Both the position numbers and the translations under genes were made by a program. The notes beneath the pieces were generated by a model. That model saw only the letters and a program-made list of their open reading frames with translations. It was not told where the DNA came from and did no database searches. This document shows positions 13,054-25,100 of a stretch of DNA of 64,000 nucleotides, piece by piece. Position 1 is the stretch's first letter, and the number at the start of each line of letters is the position of its first letter. Source of the DNA: Eopsaltria australis (Eukaryota > Chordata > Aves > Passeriformes > Petroicidae); contig JAVTVJ010001350.1 in the NCBI GenBank assembly GCA_034509425.1, forward strand, positions 62,001 to 126,000. Reading direction: 5' to 3'.

Positions 13054-13130
13054 CTGTTAGCCTGTCCCTTAATTCTTACCCACGAACTCTTAACTTATTC
13101 ATCTGCCCCTGGATAGAGTTCGATACATTC
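13054..13130 (-). mobile_element. CR1 fragment (endonuclease region), continuation after the insert
   Basis: The plus-strand text around CCCTTAATTCTTACCCA is the complement of the CR1 endonuclease segment. The same motif occurs in the second minus-strand CR1 at 22285-22302. It fits as the continuation of the CR1 piece interrupted at 11362. Confidence 0.5.
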
Positions 13131-13144
13131 CCAGTGGTAGCATG

Positions 13145-13735
13145 AGGCAGAACTTATTGGGAAGCACTGGAACAGGTTGCCCAGGGAGTATCCATCACTG
13201 GAGACATTCAAAACCCACCTGGAAGCGCTCCCGTTCTCCCTGGCTCTAGGTGAATGTCCTGGCTCCACTCAGGGCAGAGTTAACTTTTGCAGCAGCCACA
13301 AGGGGCACAGCCAGCTTATTCTATACCAGCTCATGCCCTGTGCAGTGGGGACAGAGGGGTGTGGGGTTTTTCACCAACATGTGCCCTCAGGTGGCATTGG
13401 GTTCCACATGCTGAGCAATGCTATGTCAATTATTCGCCTGTCTTGTATACTCTGTTATTAGTATTGCTGTTGTTGCTGTTAATTTTCTTATTTCATTGCT
13501 GTTTCTAGAAAATTCTTCTTATCTCAACCTGTGATCATTGCCTCTTTGTGCCTCCAGTTCTCCTCTCCATCCTGCCATAGTGGGGAAGGAAGGGAGAAAG
13601 CAGCACATGTATGGGCTGATGAGAACTCTTAATTGAGGAATACCATTCCTAAACCATGACCCTGACTTGGCAGGGGTGTGGGACTAGATGACCTCCAGAG
13701 ATCCCTTCACACCTTAACTATTATGTGAAAATTCA
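13145..13735 (+). mobile_element. CR1 3' end, split by an LTR insertion
   Basis: The left part (to 13254) carries the ACAGGTTGCCCAGGGAG and AAAACCCACCTGG motifs of a CR1 3' end. The right part (from 13657) continues with TTGGCAGGGGTGTGGGACTA and GATGACCTCCAGAGATCCC. Between them lies a 402-bp LTR. Confidence 0.7.
13255..13656 (+). repeat. Solo LTR (ERVL type) inside CR1
   Basis: It begins TGTCCTGG with AGAGTTAACTTTT, as avian ERVL-type LTRs do, and ends AAACCA. TGAA (13251-13254) and TGAC (13657-13660) flank it as a possible worn target duplication. It lacks internal retroviral sequence. Confidence 0.6.
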
Positions 13736-13739
13736 GCAG

Positions 13740-16390
13740 AATACTGCTCTTGCTTTCAATACTCCTGTTTTCACAGGAGTGTCAGCCTGCCTCTTGTGAA
13801 GCATACTTTAACTGCATTGGCAACAGCTCCCGGACAAGTCCCTGTAAATACAGCCTCTGTTGCTTGCATGTGCACACATAGCTGGCCCAAAGGCAGCAAC
13901 CACCAGAACCTGGAACTTTGAAACACCCTGCAAACAACAGCATCAACAAATGTAAACACTGAATGAAACAAAGGAATGCAGATTTAAGCAGTGGCACCAA
14001 TTTTCAGAATTGGCAGAGTTAGGCAGGTCCACCCAACCTGAGGTCTTTTGGCAGAGCTGTTCAGGTTGGAGAGCTAAGCACCATCTGCTTCCTCTGTTAG
14101 GGAATGGGTACTGGTATATGGGCACACTTGAGAACCAAAGCAACGCCTTCTCCCCACAAGTCATCTATTGTCATGTTTTGTAGGAAAAATTATTTCAACC
14201 AGAGTACTTTGGAGCTGGGATGTAATAATGTGAATGACTAAGGTACTATATTTCAGCTTTTATTAAAAAAAACCCAAGACATCACTTTTACATTTCAGAA
14301 TATTTTCAAACAAGGCCTTTCTGTTAAAGCTTTAGGTATCTAAAAAGTGTCTACATGATTCACACCTGCATGAAGCTTTGCAAGTCACACCATAGTCACC
14401 AACAGCTATATTGCACAAAGATCCACACAATACCACACCATTTTTAGCTTAGTCTACATTGTAAAGTGCTGTTTCATAGGGAGAAACTTGAAAAAATAAT
14501 TACCTGGATAGGCAAGTACTGCTGAACTGTATTTCTGAAAGCTGACACTTCCATGGTAGTGGAAACAATGTCACAGCATCTTGTCAGTGCCTCTTAACAG
14601 TGTGTTTTTTATTTAATAGGCTGGAGTAAGCACCAAAGTGTACGGTCTGAAATGCATACTAAGTATTCAAGTAACACCAAAAGCCAAATCAATTTTTAAA
14701 CTCAGAATGAGATAAATACAAATAGATATATCAAAAGGTAGACAAATGTTTAAAGTAGCATCAGTTTCTGTCCAGTAGAGTAAGTAATTGCATAGCAGAA
14801 CACATCTTAAATGAATTTGAAACTAGTAGAAAACAGCCCCTAAATTTTTCATTTCTTACTTCTATTGCCTTAAACCACTAATCTTTTTTTACATCAATGG
14901 GTCTGACACACTGTCTTCCTATCTGCAATAGAGTGTTCCATTTATTAATATTTCCATAAAGTAACAAAAGGTCTGGTGATATCAACCCAGTTGCTTATAA
15001 AAAAATCTAAATGTGGAAATGTGGAGTGCTAACCATGACACAAACCCTCTAATTTAGACCAGTTTCTGAAACAGAGGAATCAAAAATGAAAGATTTGTCT
15101 ATGGAAGAAGATTTTATCTGGAAGAGACAAACCAGAAGGTTTAGCCCTACAACCTACAGCTTTAAGCCGATAGTCGGTTTGATAGATGAACTGACCATTG
15201 CCAGTTATACAAGAGAAGTCACGGCTACTGAAGTGAGTATCCTTTCTCCTGGCTTTGTCTGGCTGCTGAGCTCACATACACAATATCACGACCTACCTCC
15301 TCAAGAAAGTATACTAATGTAAGAGTTTTCAGTGCTTGACTTGCAGTTTAATAAATATTGCAGGGGGGAAAAAGTGGAAGGAACAAAAAATCCTAAGACC
15401 AGAGAGATCTGCTGAGTCTCACTACAACTTAGTTTGCTCCAAGGCCTGGAATAGCAAACAAACAAAAACATGGGCATGTTTTTGTTACCAATGAGGCTAC
15501 TCAGAAACATCCAAGTCCAGAAGTGACTGAAGAGATACAGAAGGCCCTCAAAACTTAGTGATTAGGTAAACATGCCCAAATGCAAAACAGCACACTAGGT
15601 GGGGGAAAACCCTACATGCACAGCTAACCATCAGGATTGCATGAAAAACACTGCTGAAGAAGCTTCATCATCAGCCTAGTATTAGGTATCAACCAAAAAA
15701 AGGCAAACATAGTCTTAGAACTACAGAAAGAAGGAAAACACAGAACTTTGTCATCCTTCACAGCAACAGAGTGTCTTATAGACAGACTGTTCAGTCAGCC
15801 TCAGCAGGCAAGAAGAGAGCAATGGCTTCAATCCAGCAAGAGGGAAGATGAAAGGGAGGAAATGAGAGAAACAAAAGGCTCTAATGATAACCATCTAAAA
15901 CAGAAGAAATTACCAAAAGGATGACTAGTACAGGACAATTTGCCCTTTCTCCTGCAGGAGAAAATTCCAAAAGATACCCCATACTTCACATCTGCTGCTG
16001 GGACATCAAAGCGTTTCTCACACAACTCACACTGAATCTGTGAAGTGCACTTCCACACAGCCTTATCAAGACAGAAACAGATGCAGACAAGAAGTTACCC
16101 TTGCTGGGCCTTTCTAGCCTCAAAAAGGCTGTCATACTCATACTGGCATAGACAACCACTTCTGACAGTTTTTTCTGATAGTGGCCACAATCAGAGGCTT
16201 AGGACAGAAGACACTGGGAGAGGTGGACTCCAGGTCAGATCAGAACAACAGTTCAGACAGCAAAGCCCACAAAAGTTTTGCATTATGACCTACATTCACT
16301 TAACTGTACTGTGATTTTCAGGTCCCATTTCACAGCTCTACAGCTGTATACATGTACTTAGTAAGCATACTTCACACACATTCATCAAGA
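13740..16390. other. Intergenic, nothing firmly recognisable
   Basis: The plus-strand frame at 15086-15322 reads MKDLSMEEDFIWKRQ and meets a good GTGAGT donor near 15233, but I recognise no family. No repeat element is clear in this stretch. Confidence 0.45.
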
Positions 16391-16398
16391 TGCAACAC

Positions 16399-16458
16399 TA
16401 TCCCCAAATTAGAAAGCATATCCCCAAATTAGAAAGCATATCCCCAAATTAGAAAGCA
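16399..16458. repeat. 20-bp tandem repeat, three exact copies
   Basis: The unit TATCCCCAAATTAGAAAGCA occurs three times head to tail without mismatch. It is a small, probably recent local duplication. Confidence 0.95.
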
Positions 16459-16465
16459 CCAAGTA

Positions 16466-16471
16466 TTTATT
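16466..16471 (-). terminator. Nearest canonical AATAAA downstream of TRIM36 (candidate poly(A) signal)
   Basis: Reading the minus strand below the stop codon, this is the first exact AATAAA I found. It would make a 3' UTR of about 2.3 kb that includes the oppositely oriented CR1 at 16.6-17.7 kb. The CR1 itself supplies an ATTAAA near 17384. Variant signals closer to the stop (for example GATAAA near 18690) could be used instead, so this is weak. Confidence 0.25.
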
Positions 16472-16599
16472 AGAAACATCCTTCACTTCAGATCCTTATT
16501 TTTCCACAAGCCAACAGTGCACGCACCCTACTTTTTTTATACATAGGTTTCTATAAAGACACCCAGTCCACCTTCACTCCCAGAAAGATCATGTAACAG

Positions 16600-17735
16600 A
16601 TCCTCCTGGAAGATAGGTCAAAACTTATGGAAGACAAGAAAGTGATCAGGGACAGCCAAATGAGTTCACCAAGGGCAAACACTGCCTGACTTACCTAGTG
16701 ATCTTCTGTGACCAAGTGACTGCACCAGTTGATAAGGGAAGAGCTAAGAGATACCATGTACCTGGACTTCTGTAAGGCCTTTGACAGGATCCCCCACAAC
16801 ATTCTTACCTCTAAACTTGAAAGAGAAGGGTTTAAGTGGACGGACTGTTCAGTGAATAAGGAGTTGGCAGGATAGCTACACCCAAAGAATCACAGTCAAC
16901 ACCTCAATGTCCAAGCAGAAACCAGTTATGAGTGGTGTCCCTCAAGGGTCTGTACCGGCACCAGTGTTGATGTGGATCTCATGAGGTACCCCAAGACTGA
17001 GCACAAGGTCCTGCACCTGGTACCAGGTAATCCCCACTATCAATACAGACTGTGGGATGGACAGCAGCTCTGCAGAGAAGGACTTGGGCATCCTGGTGGA
17101 TGAAAAATTGGCCATGAACCAGCAGTGTGTGCCTGCAGCACAGAAAGCATTCTGAGCTGCACAGTGGCCATCAGGGCCAGCGAGATGATTCTCCCACTCT
17201 GCTCTACCAAGACACTACCTGGAACACTGCATTCAGCTCTGGGGCCCCCACTAGAGACTGGTTCCAGAGGAGAGGCACAGAAATTGTCAATGGGCTGGAA
17301 CACCTCTCCTATGAAGACATGTTGTGAGAGATGGAGTTGTTCAGCATGGAAAAGAGAAGGCTCCAGAGACACCTTATTATGGCCTTTTAATATATAAAAC
17401 GGATTTAGAAGAAAGAGAGAAGGAGAGACTTTTTACCAAGGCTGGGAGAGACAGGACAAAGGGCAATGGTTTTAAATGAAAAGATGATAGACTTAGATTG
17501 GATATAAAGAAAAAATTTCTAACAATAACAATAACAATGGTGAGAGAAGATTTCCCAGAGAAGCTGTGGATGCCCCATCTCAGGAAATGTTCAAGGTCAG
17601 GTTGAATGCAGCTTTGAGCAACCTGGTCTAGTGGAAGATGTCCCTGCCCATGACAAGGGGGGTTGGAACGAGATGGTTTTTAAAGGTCCCTTCCTCAACT
17701 CAAACTGTTCCCATGGTTCTATGATTCAGTGAAAA
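16600..17735 (+). mobile_element. CR1 retrotransposon, 5'-truncated (reverse transcriptase end and 3' UTR)
   Basis: The plus strand carries the reverse transcriptase motif LDFCKAFDRIPHN (about 16760-16800), then the C-terminal region and the 3' UTR. It ends in the typical GGTCCCTTC and TTCTATGATTC tail. Frames are broken. Confidence 0.85.
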
Positions 17736-18474
17736 ACTACTGTGTGATACAGTTTTTAACATTAGAGGAACGGAATTTTGCAGGAAGACATCCTTTAAGG
17801 CAGAAATTAGGTCTCAAAACTTAACCAGTGCATTTTTAACATTATTACTAAGAAAAATCCAAGCAGCTACTAGATAAAAAAATTAACCTATAAAAGCAAG
17901 TATTAAAAGAAATACCTGATTTTTTTAAAAATTCACATATGATTACTCATGTCAGTGACTCATTTGCTTTTGCCTAAATACCGGGTACTATTATTCACAC
18001 ATGCAAACATTTCTGATTTTTTACTCCAAATTCTGACATTGTACATTTCAGGTACAATTGCACTTTCTTATAGACAGCTTATAGTAAAAGCCTGAAGAAT
18101 AAAGAAACTTATTATTATGCCACCAACCACATGACAGCAAGTGTCAGAACTTGAGTTTTAACTTACAGTCACATTAAGGGTATACAACATGCAATCAGAT
18201 TCAAGTTTACCCTCATCATTCCAAGTATAACTTAAACATTCAACACCATTTCTAATTTCTTCCTCTTCTATATTGTAATTTTTTAAATGCCTTTTCATGC
18301 TGAAAGGTCTAACTGGTGCTCAGGGGTTAACTGGAAAGCATTTGACCCCACAGAGGCATTCAGGCAGATTTCTTAAAAGGAGAACGGCAATCACACACTG
18401 TCAGCTTTGACTTCATTAAATACAAAACTGACTATGTAAGGATTTAAGTTAAATAAAAGGCAGATTTCAACCCC

Positions 18475-18526
18475 GAAGAGTAAGTTTTGGTTGCTAGTCC
18501 TGAAGAGTAAATTTTGGTTGCTAGTC
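18475..18526. repeat. 27-bp tandem duplication
   Basis: Two adjacent copies of a GAAGAGTAA...TTTTGGTTGCTAGTC unit, with one mismatch, about 250 bp beyond the TRIM36 stop. Confidence 0.9.
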
Positions 18527-18771
18527 AGACTTCTTCCCTGCATCCCCCAGGAAAAGAAGTCTGTGGAGAACAGCATTGCACAGATCACAGGAAAGGCAGG
18601 AGAATTCCTCTGGTGCAGGAAGCGCCTGGACCACTTATTTTAAAACATCACAGGCCAGAGGCTTGTGAGCAACACGTAGGTAGAATATAATTTATCAGGA
18701 CTGAAAACTAAGGTAGAATTCTTCCGCTTTCATTTTCTGTCTCAGAACAGCAAGGGGAAGCGATTACTGCA

Positions 18772-19126
18772 CTAGATGTCGTTGTGGTACTCCCTGTACT
18801 TGGCTGTGACAGGTTCCTCAAGATGCACGGCAGCACCGCCCATTAAAGCAAACGCTGGGTACATGATGCCAGAGCAATCCACCTCACATTCGTACAGGCA
18901 CTTCATGCAGCCTGCGTCATAAAACCTGACCCTGCCTCTGTCACAGTCCAGGCAAATGCCCAAGCATGATGGCAGGGGAAGGATTCTGCTTGCTGGATCC
19001 TTGGGAGCAGCAGGGGTAGCAGGGACAAAGAACTTCTTCATGCCTAAAGTGACCAGTGTGCAAGGCTGCGACGAGTCAAAGAAAGCATCTTCACTCCCAC
19101 TGTCATGACCGCTGTCTTGCTCATAC
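18772..19126 (-). CDS. TRIM36: TRIM36 coding exon 10 (end of B30.2/SPRY, stop)
   Basis: From codon 613 to the TAG at 18774-18772. It begins [13 protein letters not shown] and ends EYHNDI, with the [16 protein letters not shown] core of the SPRY domain. The acceptor is TTCCAG. It is separated from exon 9 by a 4.65-kb intron that holds a large CR1 copy and a nested retroviral fragment. Confidence 0.95.
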
Positions 19127-22100
19127 CTGGAACAGAAAAAAACCCCACATGCTTTTGTTAAAGGCTGAAGTGAGATCAATTATGTGAACTGGAGAAAATA
19201 TTTTTGTAAGATAGGCAACACCACATGATCACCTAGAAAAAACCTGTATAGTAAAAAAGAAAACACAGAATCATAGAATGTCCTGCATTAGGAGGAAACC
19301 ACAAAAACCACCAAAGTCCAAGTTCTGGCCTTGCACAGGACAACCCCAAGTCACACCATGTGCCCGAGAGCATTGTCCAAATGCCTCTTAAGCTCTATCA
19401 GGCTGGTGCTGTGACCACTTCACTGGGGAGCCTCTTCCAGTGCCCAACCACCCACTAGGTGAAAAACCTTGTCCTAATATCCAGTCTCAGCCTCCCATGA
19501 CACAGATTTATGTCATTCCTTTGGTTCCTTTCAGTGGTCACCAAAGAGATCAGTGTCTGCCTCTCTGCTCCCCTCAATCTCCCCTTTCCCAGACTGCACA
19601 AGCCAAGTGACTTCAGTCACTCCTTATAGGGTTTTCCCTCCAGACCCCTCAAAATCCTCATGGCCCTCCTCTGGATGCTCTCTAACAGCTCAATATCTTT
19701 TTTGTATTGTGGTACCCAGACCTGTCCCCAGCACTCGAGGTGAGGCCACTCCAGTGCAGAGTAGAGCAGAGCAGGACAATCCAATCCAATCCAATCCAAT
19801 CCAATCCAATCCAATCCAATCCAATCCAATCCAATCCAATCCCCTCTCCTCCATCCCTTGCAGTGGGATGGTCCCCTCCAGGACCATCACCTGGCTGGCA
19901 ATGCTGTACCTGGTACCTGATGCCCCCCAGGATACAGGTGGCCCTCCTGGCTGCCAGGGAACTGCAGACTCATGTTCACCTTGCCATCAACCAAGACCCC
20001 CAGAGCCCCTTTCAGAACACTGCTCTCCAGCCTCTCCTTTTCCAGTCTGTCTGTACATCCAGAGTAGTCCCATCCCAGATGCAGATTCCAGCACTTTCCC
20101 TTGTTGAACTTCATAGGGTTGGTGCCTGCCCAGTCCTCTCATTTGTCAAGGTCTCTCTGCAGGGCCTCCCTCAAAAGAGTCAACAGCTTCACCTAGTTTT
20201 GTATCATCCATGAATTTGCTTAATATCCCTTCCAGTCCTCTGTCCAAGTCCTTTACAAAGATGTTGAAGAGCACAGGGATGAGGATGGATCCCTGTGGAT
20301 CCCTCCTAGTGACAGGTCACCAGTCTGGTGTCACCCTATTCACTGTAAGCCTCTGTGCCCAAAACATGAGCCATCCCATTGCTCACCCATCCCATGATGT
20401 ATTTATCCAGCCGTGTGCTGAACAGCTTGTCCAGAAGGATCCTGGGAGAGACAGCATCAAAAGCCTTACTGAAATCAAAAAAGATTACACCAACTGACAT
20501 CCCTGGTCAGCTCAGTGGGTTACCTTTGCCATGAAAGGAAAGTTAGTTTTTCAAGCAGGACTTGCCCCTGGTGACTGCATTGTCCTTCAGGTGTTGTTCA
20601 GTAATTCCCAGAATAATCTTCTCCATAAATTTACCAGTCACTGACATGAGACTGAGAGGCCTGTAGTTACCAGGGTCATCTTTCCTGCTGTCTTGCAAAC
20701 TGGGACAACATTTGCCAGCTTCCAGTTGATTGGCACCTCCAAAGACCATTGAAACACCAGAGAGGTCTCACAATGACATCAGCCAGCTCAGTACCCTAGG
20801 ATGAATCCCATGAAGCCACACAGAATTATGGGGATTGAGATGGAACAGCAAATCCTGCACAAGTTCAGGGTTGGCTGGGAGTTTATTCTCACAGTTGTAG
20901 TCCTTGAGTTCTGGGACACCTAAAGCCCACCACTGGTGTTGAAAACCAAGGTCAATAAAGCATTAAACATCCCTGTCTTGCCTCTGTCCCTGTTAGTGAG
21001 GTGATCATTCTCATCCTGTAACAGGCCAATGGTATTTCTGACCGCTTTTTGCTATTAATGTATTTTAGAAAAACTCTTTTTGTGGTTCCCCACAGTTCTG
21101 GCCAGCTTCAAACTCCAGCTGGGCTTTGGTCACATTAATTTTCTCCCTCAAATATCAAGCAGAATCTCTTTATTTCTCTCACATTGCCCAACCTTCTTTC
21201 TATTGGCCTTTTTTTTTACCTTAGCTCTAGAATATCTCTGCTCAGCCAAGCCAGCCTTCTGTCTTGCCTGCTTGACTTACGACATTTTGGAATTGCCTGC
21301 TCCTATGCCCTAAAAAAGTGACCAGCACTGATGGACCTCAGCACCTTCAATAGTGGTCTCCCAGGGGACTTTGCTGACTAGTGCCCTGAGTAGCCTGAAG
21401 TTTGTTCTCCTCATGCCCAGAGTTGAAGTTTTGCTGGCACTGTGTCCTTCTGAAAACAGAGATTTTAAACTCGATTGCTTCATGGTTGCTGTAGCCTGGA
21501 CAGCCGCTCACCTCTCTGCTTTGCTTACAAGATCCTCTCTGTTGACAAGGGAAAAATCAAGGAGGGTATCTTTCTCAGCTGACTCCCTTAGTACCCATAT
21601 CAAGAAGTTAACATCCAGGTGTATTAGGACTCTTCTGGACCTGTTTATATCATCAGTGTGGTGTTGTCAGTTAATATCTGGCAAGCTGAAGTGCCCCACA
21701 AGGACAAGGGTGGTTGATGCACAGATATTCCTTAGTTCCTTAAAGAATCATTCATCAGTGTACCATACTGGAACCCCAGCCACCGCCCTCCACTCCAAAG
21801 AGGCTTCACTCGTGTGGCTCGCTTGATGGCAGTGCATGTTTCACACTGATGAATAACCTGTGTGATGGCCTCCATGGTCAGATCCACCCCTCAATCACGA
21901 GCCCATCTGTATGTTGCATCCCTTCCAAGATGCCCTGATGTTTCGTGGGCCTATCGGGCTATAAATAGCTCACCCTTTCTCTCCCAATCTAGGTCCACCC
22001 GAGCTATTCCAATTTTGGTGGCCTTATCTACCCGTTCATTGTTTTGATGCTCCTCAGTGGCACGACTTCTGGGCACATGGGCCTCTACATGGCATACTTT

Positions 22101-25100
22101 CACAGTCATGTTCTCTATCCGTGCAGCAATGTCCTGCCATAATGCAGCAGCCCAGATGGGTTTTCCCCTGCGCTGCCAGTTGGTTTTCTTCCACTGCTGC
22201 AGCCATCCCCATAGGGCATTAGCCACATCCTGGCTGTGTGGCCTGCAGTAGATTCCCACAATGACATCTACTTTGTTTGTCCCTTAATCCTTACCCAGAG
22301 ATTCTCAACTGTGGCATTGCCAGCTGCAGGCTTCAAACATTCCAGACATCATGTTACATACAATGCCACTCCTTCCTCCTCTGTCCTGCCTGTCCCTCTG
22401 AAGAGCCTGTAACCAACAGGGCACTCCAGCCACAGGACTCATCCCACCAGACTTTACTTACACCACTGACAAACACCGAAGCCAGGAAGGTAGATGCATT
22501 TAGTAGGTGGAGAAGACTCACTTGGGTTCCTGCAAACAATTAATAACATCTGAACTCCAATAAGGACAAGACCACCAAAGACTTTACTAAAGAGTGGCTG
22601 TATCTAAATGTACTTATGCTAGGCAATCATAAATGAACCTACAGGTACAGTAAATTAGTGAACTTGAGAAGTAACTTAGCAAATATGACTAATCCTTACA
22701 ATCCTGTGAGTTTTCCATGACACTATTATGTTACAGTATCTTTAAAATTCACAAAAAAAAGGTAGTGTTTTAGTGGTTTAAGTTTGGAGGCTTTTTTTAA
22801 AGTGCTCTGCCTGAAGACTTCCCTGAACAGTTTCCCAGATGGTTACTGAAGAGTCTGCAGATATATTTGGTCAGTCTACATGCTTTTCCCTCCACCTCCG
22901 TCCCCAGATAAAGACACATGGAGAAGCAAACATTCTTCAGTACAGACATTCCCTACCTAGGATTTCAGTTTTGGGGTGCTTGCGGGGGCAGTTGTATCTG
23001 TGTCAGCTAAAATTTTGCAGATATCTATGTGGAGAAGGAAAAAGAAATCCGGAAATTTAGATCTAATTTCTCACTTTGCAAATGGCTCCATCTGGTTTTA
23101 AGCAGCTCAAGATTGTGCTGACACATTTTCCACGTGTTATACAGGAGGAAGCCAAACATTTGTTAAATTTCTGAAAAGGAGTTCCCAGGAGATAGCCTCC
23201 CTGCCTGTAGTTCCCACACACATCCAGGTTTGCTACAACTGTAATTGAGAGATGGAAACTTTTTTACAGGTTTGTCCACTCTACTTTGGCTTGTGTTCAG
23301 TAGCACCCCAATACAGTGTGTAAGCATGTAGCCTGGGCTGTGCCAGTGACTTGAAATCCACTGGGACACAGCTACTGCAAAAACATACAAATATGCACAA
23401 GGAACAGCGTACGTCTGAAAGGCTGCCAAATCTTGTATGCCAAGGGAATTACGACAGAGTCTTACTATTGATAATTAAGCATTGCTTCAATCTTACAACT
23501 TACACTTATTTTTAACCTGCTTGCCTTAACTGACATTCCTTGGCATCTACAGTAACCTGACTTCATTCCCAAAGAGAAAGAAAATAGGACTCTGGATAAT
23601 CAGGACATCCTTCTGCTAATAGTAAGGGATGAACAGGACAACCTGCTTACACCATATCCTTCAAACTTTTCACTGGTTACATTCACCTTGTGTGTTGAAC
23701 CCAAACTTGCTCTTAATTTACTTTCTAAAAAAGCCATCTCCTTATGCAAAACATGCATTAAGCAAGAGTCTGCAATTTACCTTGGACTGGTCACATCATG
23801 GGTATTGTGGAACAATTTCTGTATCTTGTTGCTAGGAACAACTCCCACTTTCACCAGGTATGAATAAGCTTCCACATGAAAAGCCCAGAAGTGCTTCCCT
23901 TTGGCAATCCCAGTGTCACCAATGATGTAATCCAGAGTTGTGTAGCATCCAACCTGCAAGCGCTCAGATCCTAGAAGCAGAGGAAATCCAGCCCTGCTTT
24001 CCACAGAGGTTCTTCTTGGATTCAGCTGGAGATGCTCATTGTTGTACCCACATTTGTCATCGAAAAGAAAACTGAAAACTGAAAAACAGTATCCCAAGAA
24101 AATCCTGCTTAGTTATGTATTTGACATTCTGCGCTTATAAACTACATTTTAAGTCATACTGGCAATAGAACTTCTCACTTTTAAAGGTGACCAGGAACGT
24201 CATGCAGGATAACGGTCTCTGTATGTCACCTACTTAACCTATAAGAGTGCTTCTAAACATTTATGAAACTGGTAACAGTGTAGGAGACTGGGAGCTACTG
24301 GAAACTACTTTCAGCTCTTGAAACTGATGAACGTAAGAAAATTCCGTACCCGGAGCTGGAGGAGTACGCATAATAACTTCTCGGCTCCAAGGGCTACAGA
24401 TAGACCCTTTGTACCCTCGGACTCTAAAGGCATAGCTGCTGTCAGCATCAAGATCAGATAATACTTTGCTCTTGCCACAAACTTCAGTCTTCTGCCATGT
24501 CATGCTCTCCTCTTCTATATTAAGCTTATGATACTCAAGAACATAGATATCAGCTGAATCTGTCTTCCCAGGGCATTCCCAGCTGATCAGAGCTTTGTTG
24601 TACATTCTGCTCTGCTCTTCATTGATTTCTGGTATTTCTAGACCTGGAACACATGAGAGAAAAACCTCTGAAATTTAGATACACGTTGTTTTGGAGTTAA
24701 CCATATAATCATAGCCCTGGGTAACCCAAAAAGTTATTGTATTCCACATCTATCTGTGGCCCTGTGAGATTTCAGCCACTTTGTAACTAGTTATTTTTGT
24801 TATTTTTGGCCCACTGCTATTTTGTTTTTTAAATAAACAAAATAAACAAAATTTTTTCACTCTATCTACTTGTATTTGTTTTTCCTTATTGGTGGAAAGG
24901 GATTGGTTAAAACTATATTGGGAGGAAACTCATTTTAAAGCATCCATCTCTTAATATTGTCTTAAACCAAGACACAACCCCTTTGTAGAGCTACAGCACT
25001 GTTAAAGGAGTGAATCCAACTCTCTCAGTAAAGGAGTAGATGAGAATGGTTCTCTGTTCATACACTCAAATAAATCCTGTTTTCTGTTTTTACTTTGAAA

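Larger units (their letters stand above)
19264..22540 (-). mobile_element. Long CR1 copy in TRIM36 intron 9
   Basis: The CR1 3' end lies at about 19264 (AATCATAGAATG on the plus strand). Minus-strand frames show reverse transcriptase motifs ([14 protein letters not shown] near 20640-20700) and the C-terminal region near 20000-20110. The endonuclease region lies at about 21400-21760 and again at 22230-22540, split by a retroviral insert. It has the same orientation as TRIM36. All frames are broken. Confidence 0.8.

Noticed and set aside
16399..16458. CRISPR-like direct repeats
   Set aside because: Only three copies, head to tail with no spacers, in a vertebrate genome.
19553..20213. Plus- and minus-strand frames of up to 184 codons across the CCAAT repeat
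   Set aside because: The 5-bp repeat has no stop in several frames and lies inside CR1; the frames are artefacts.
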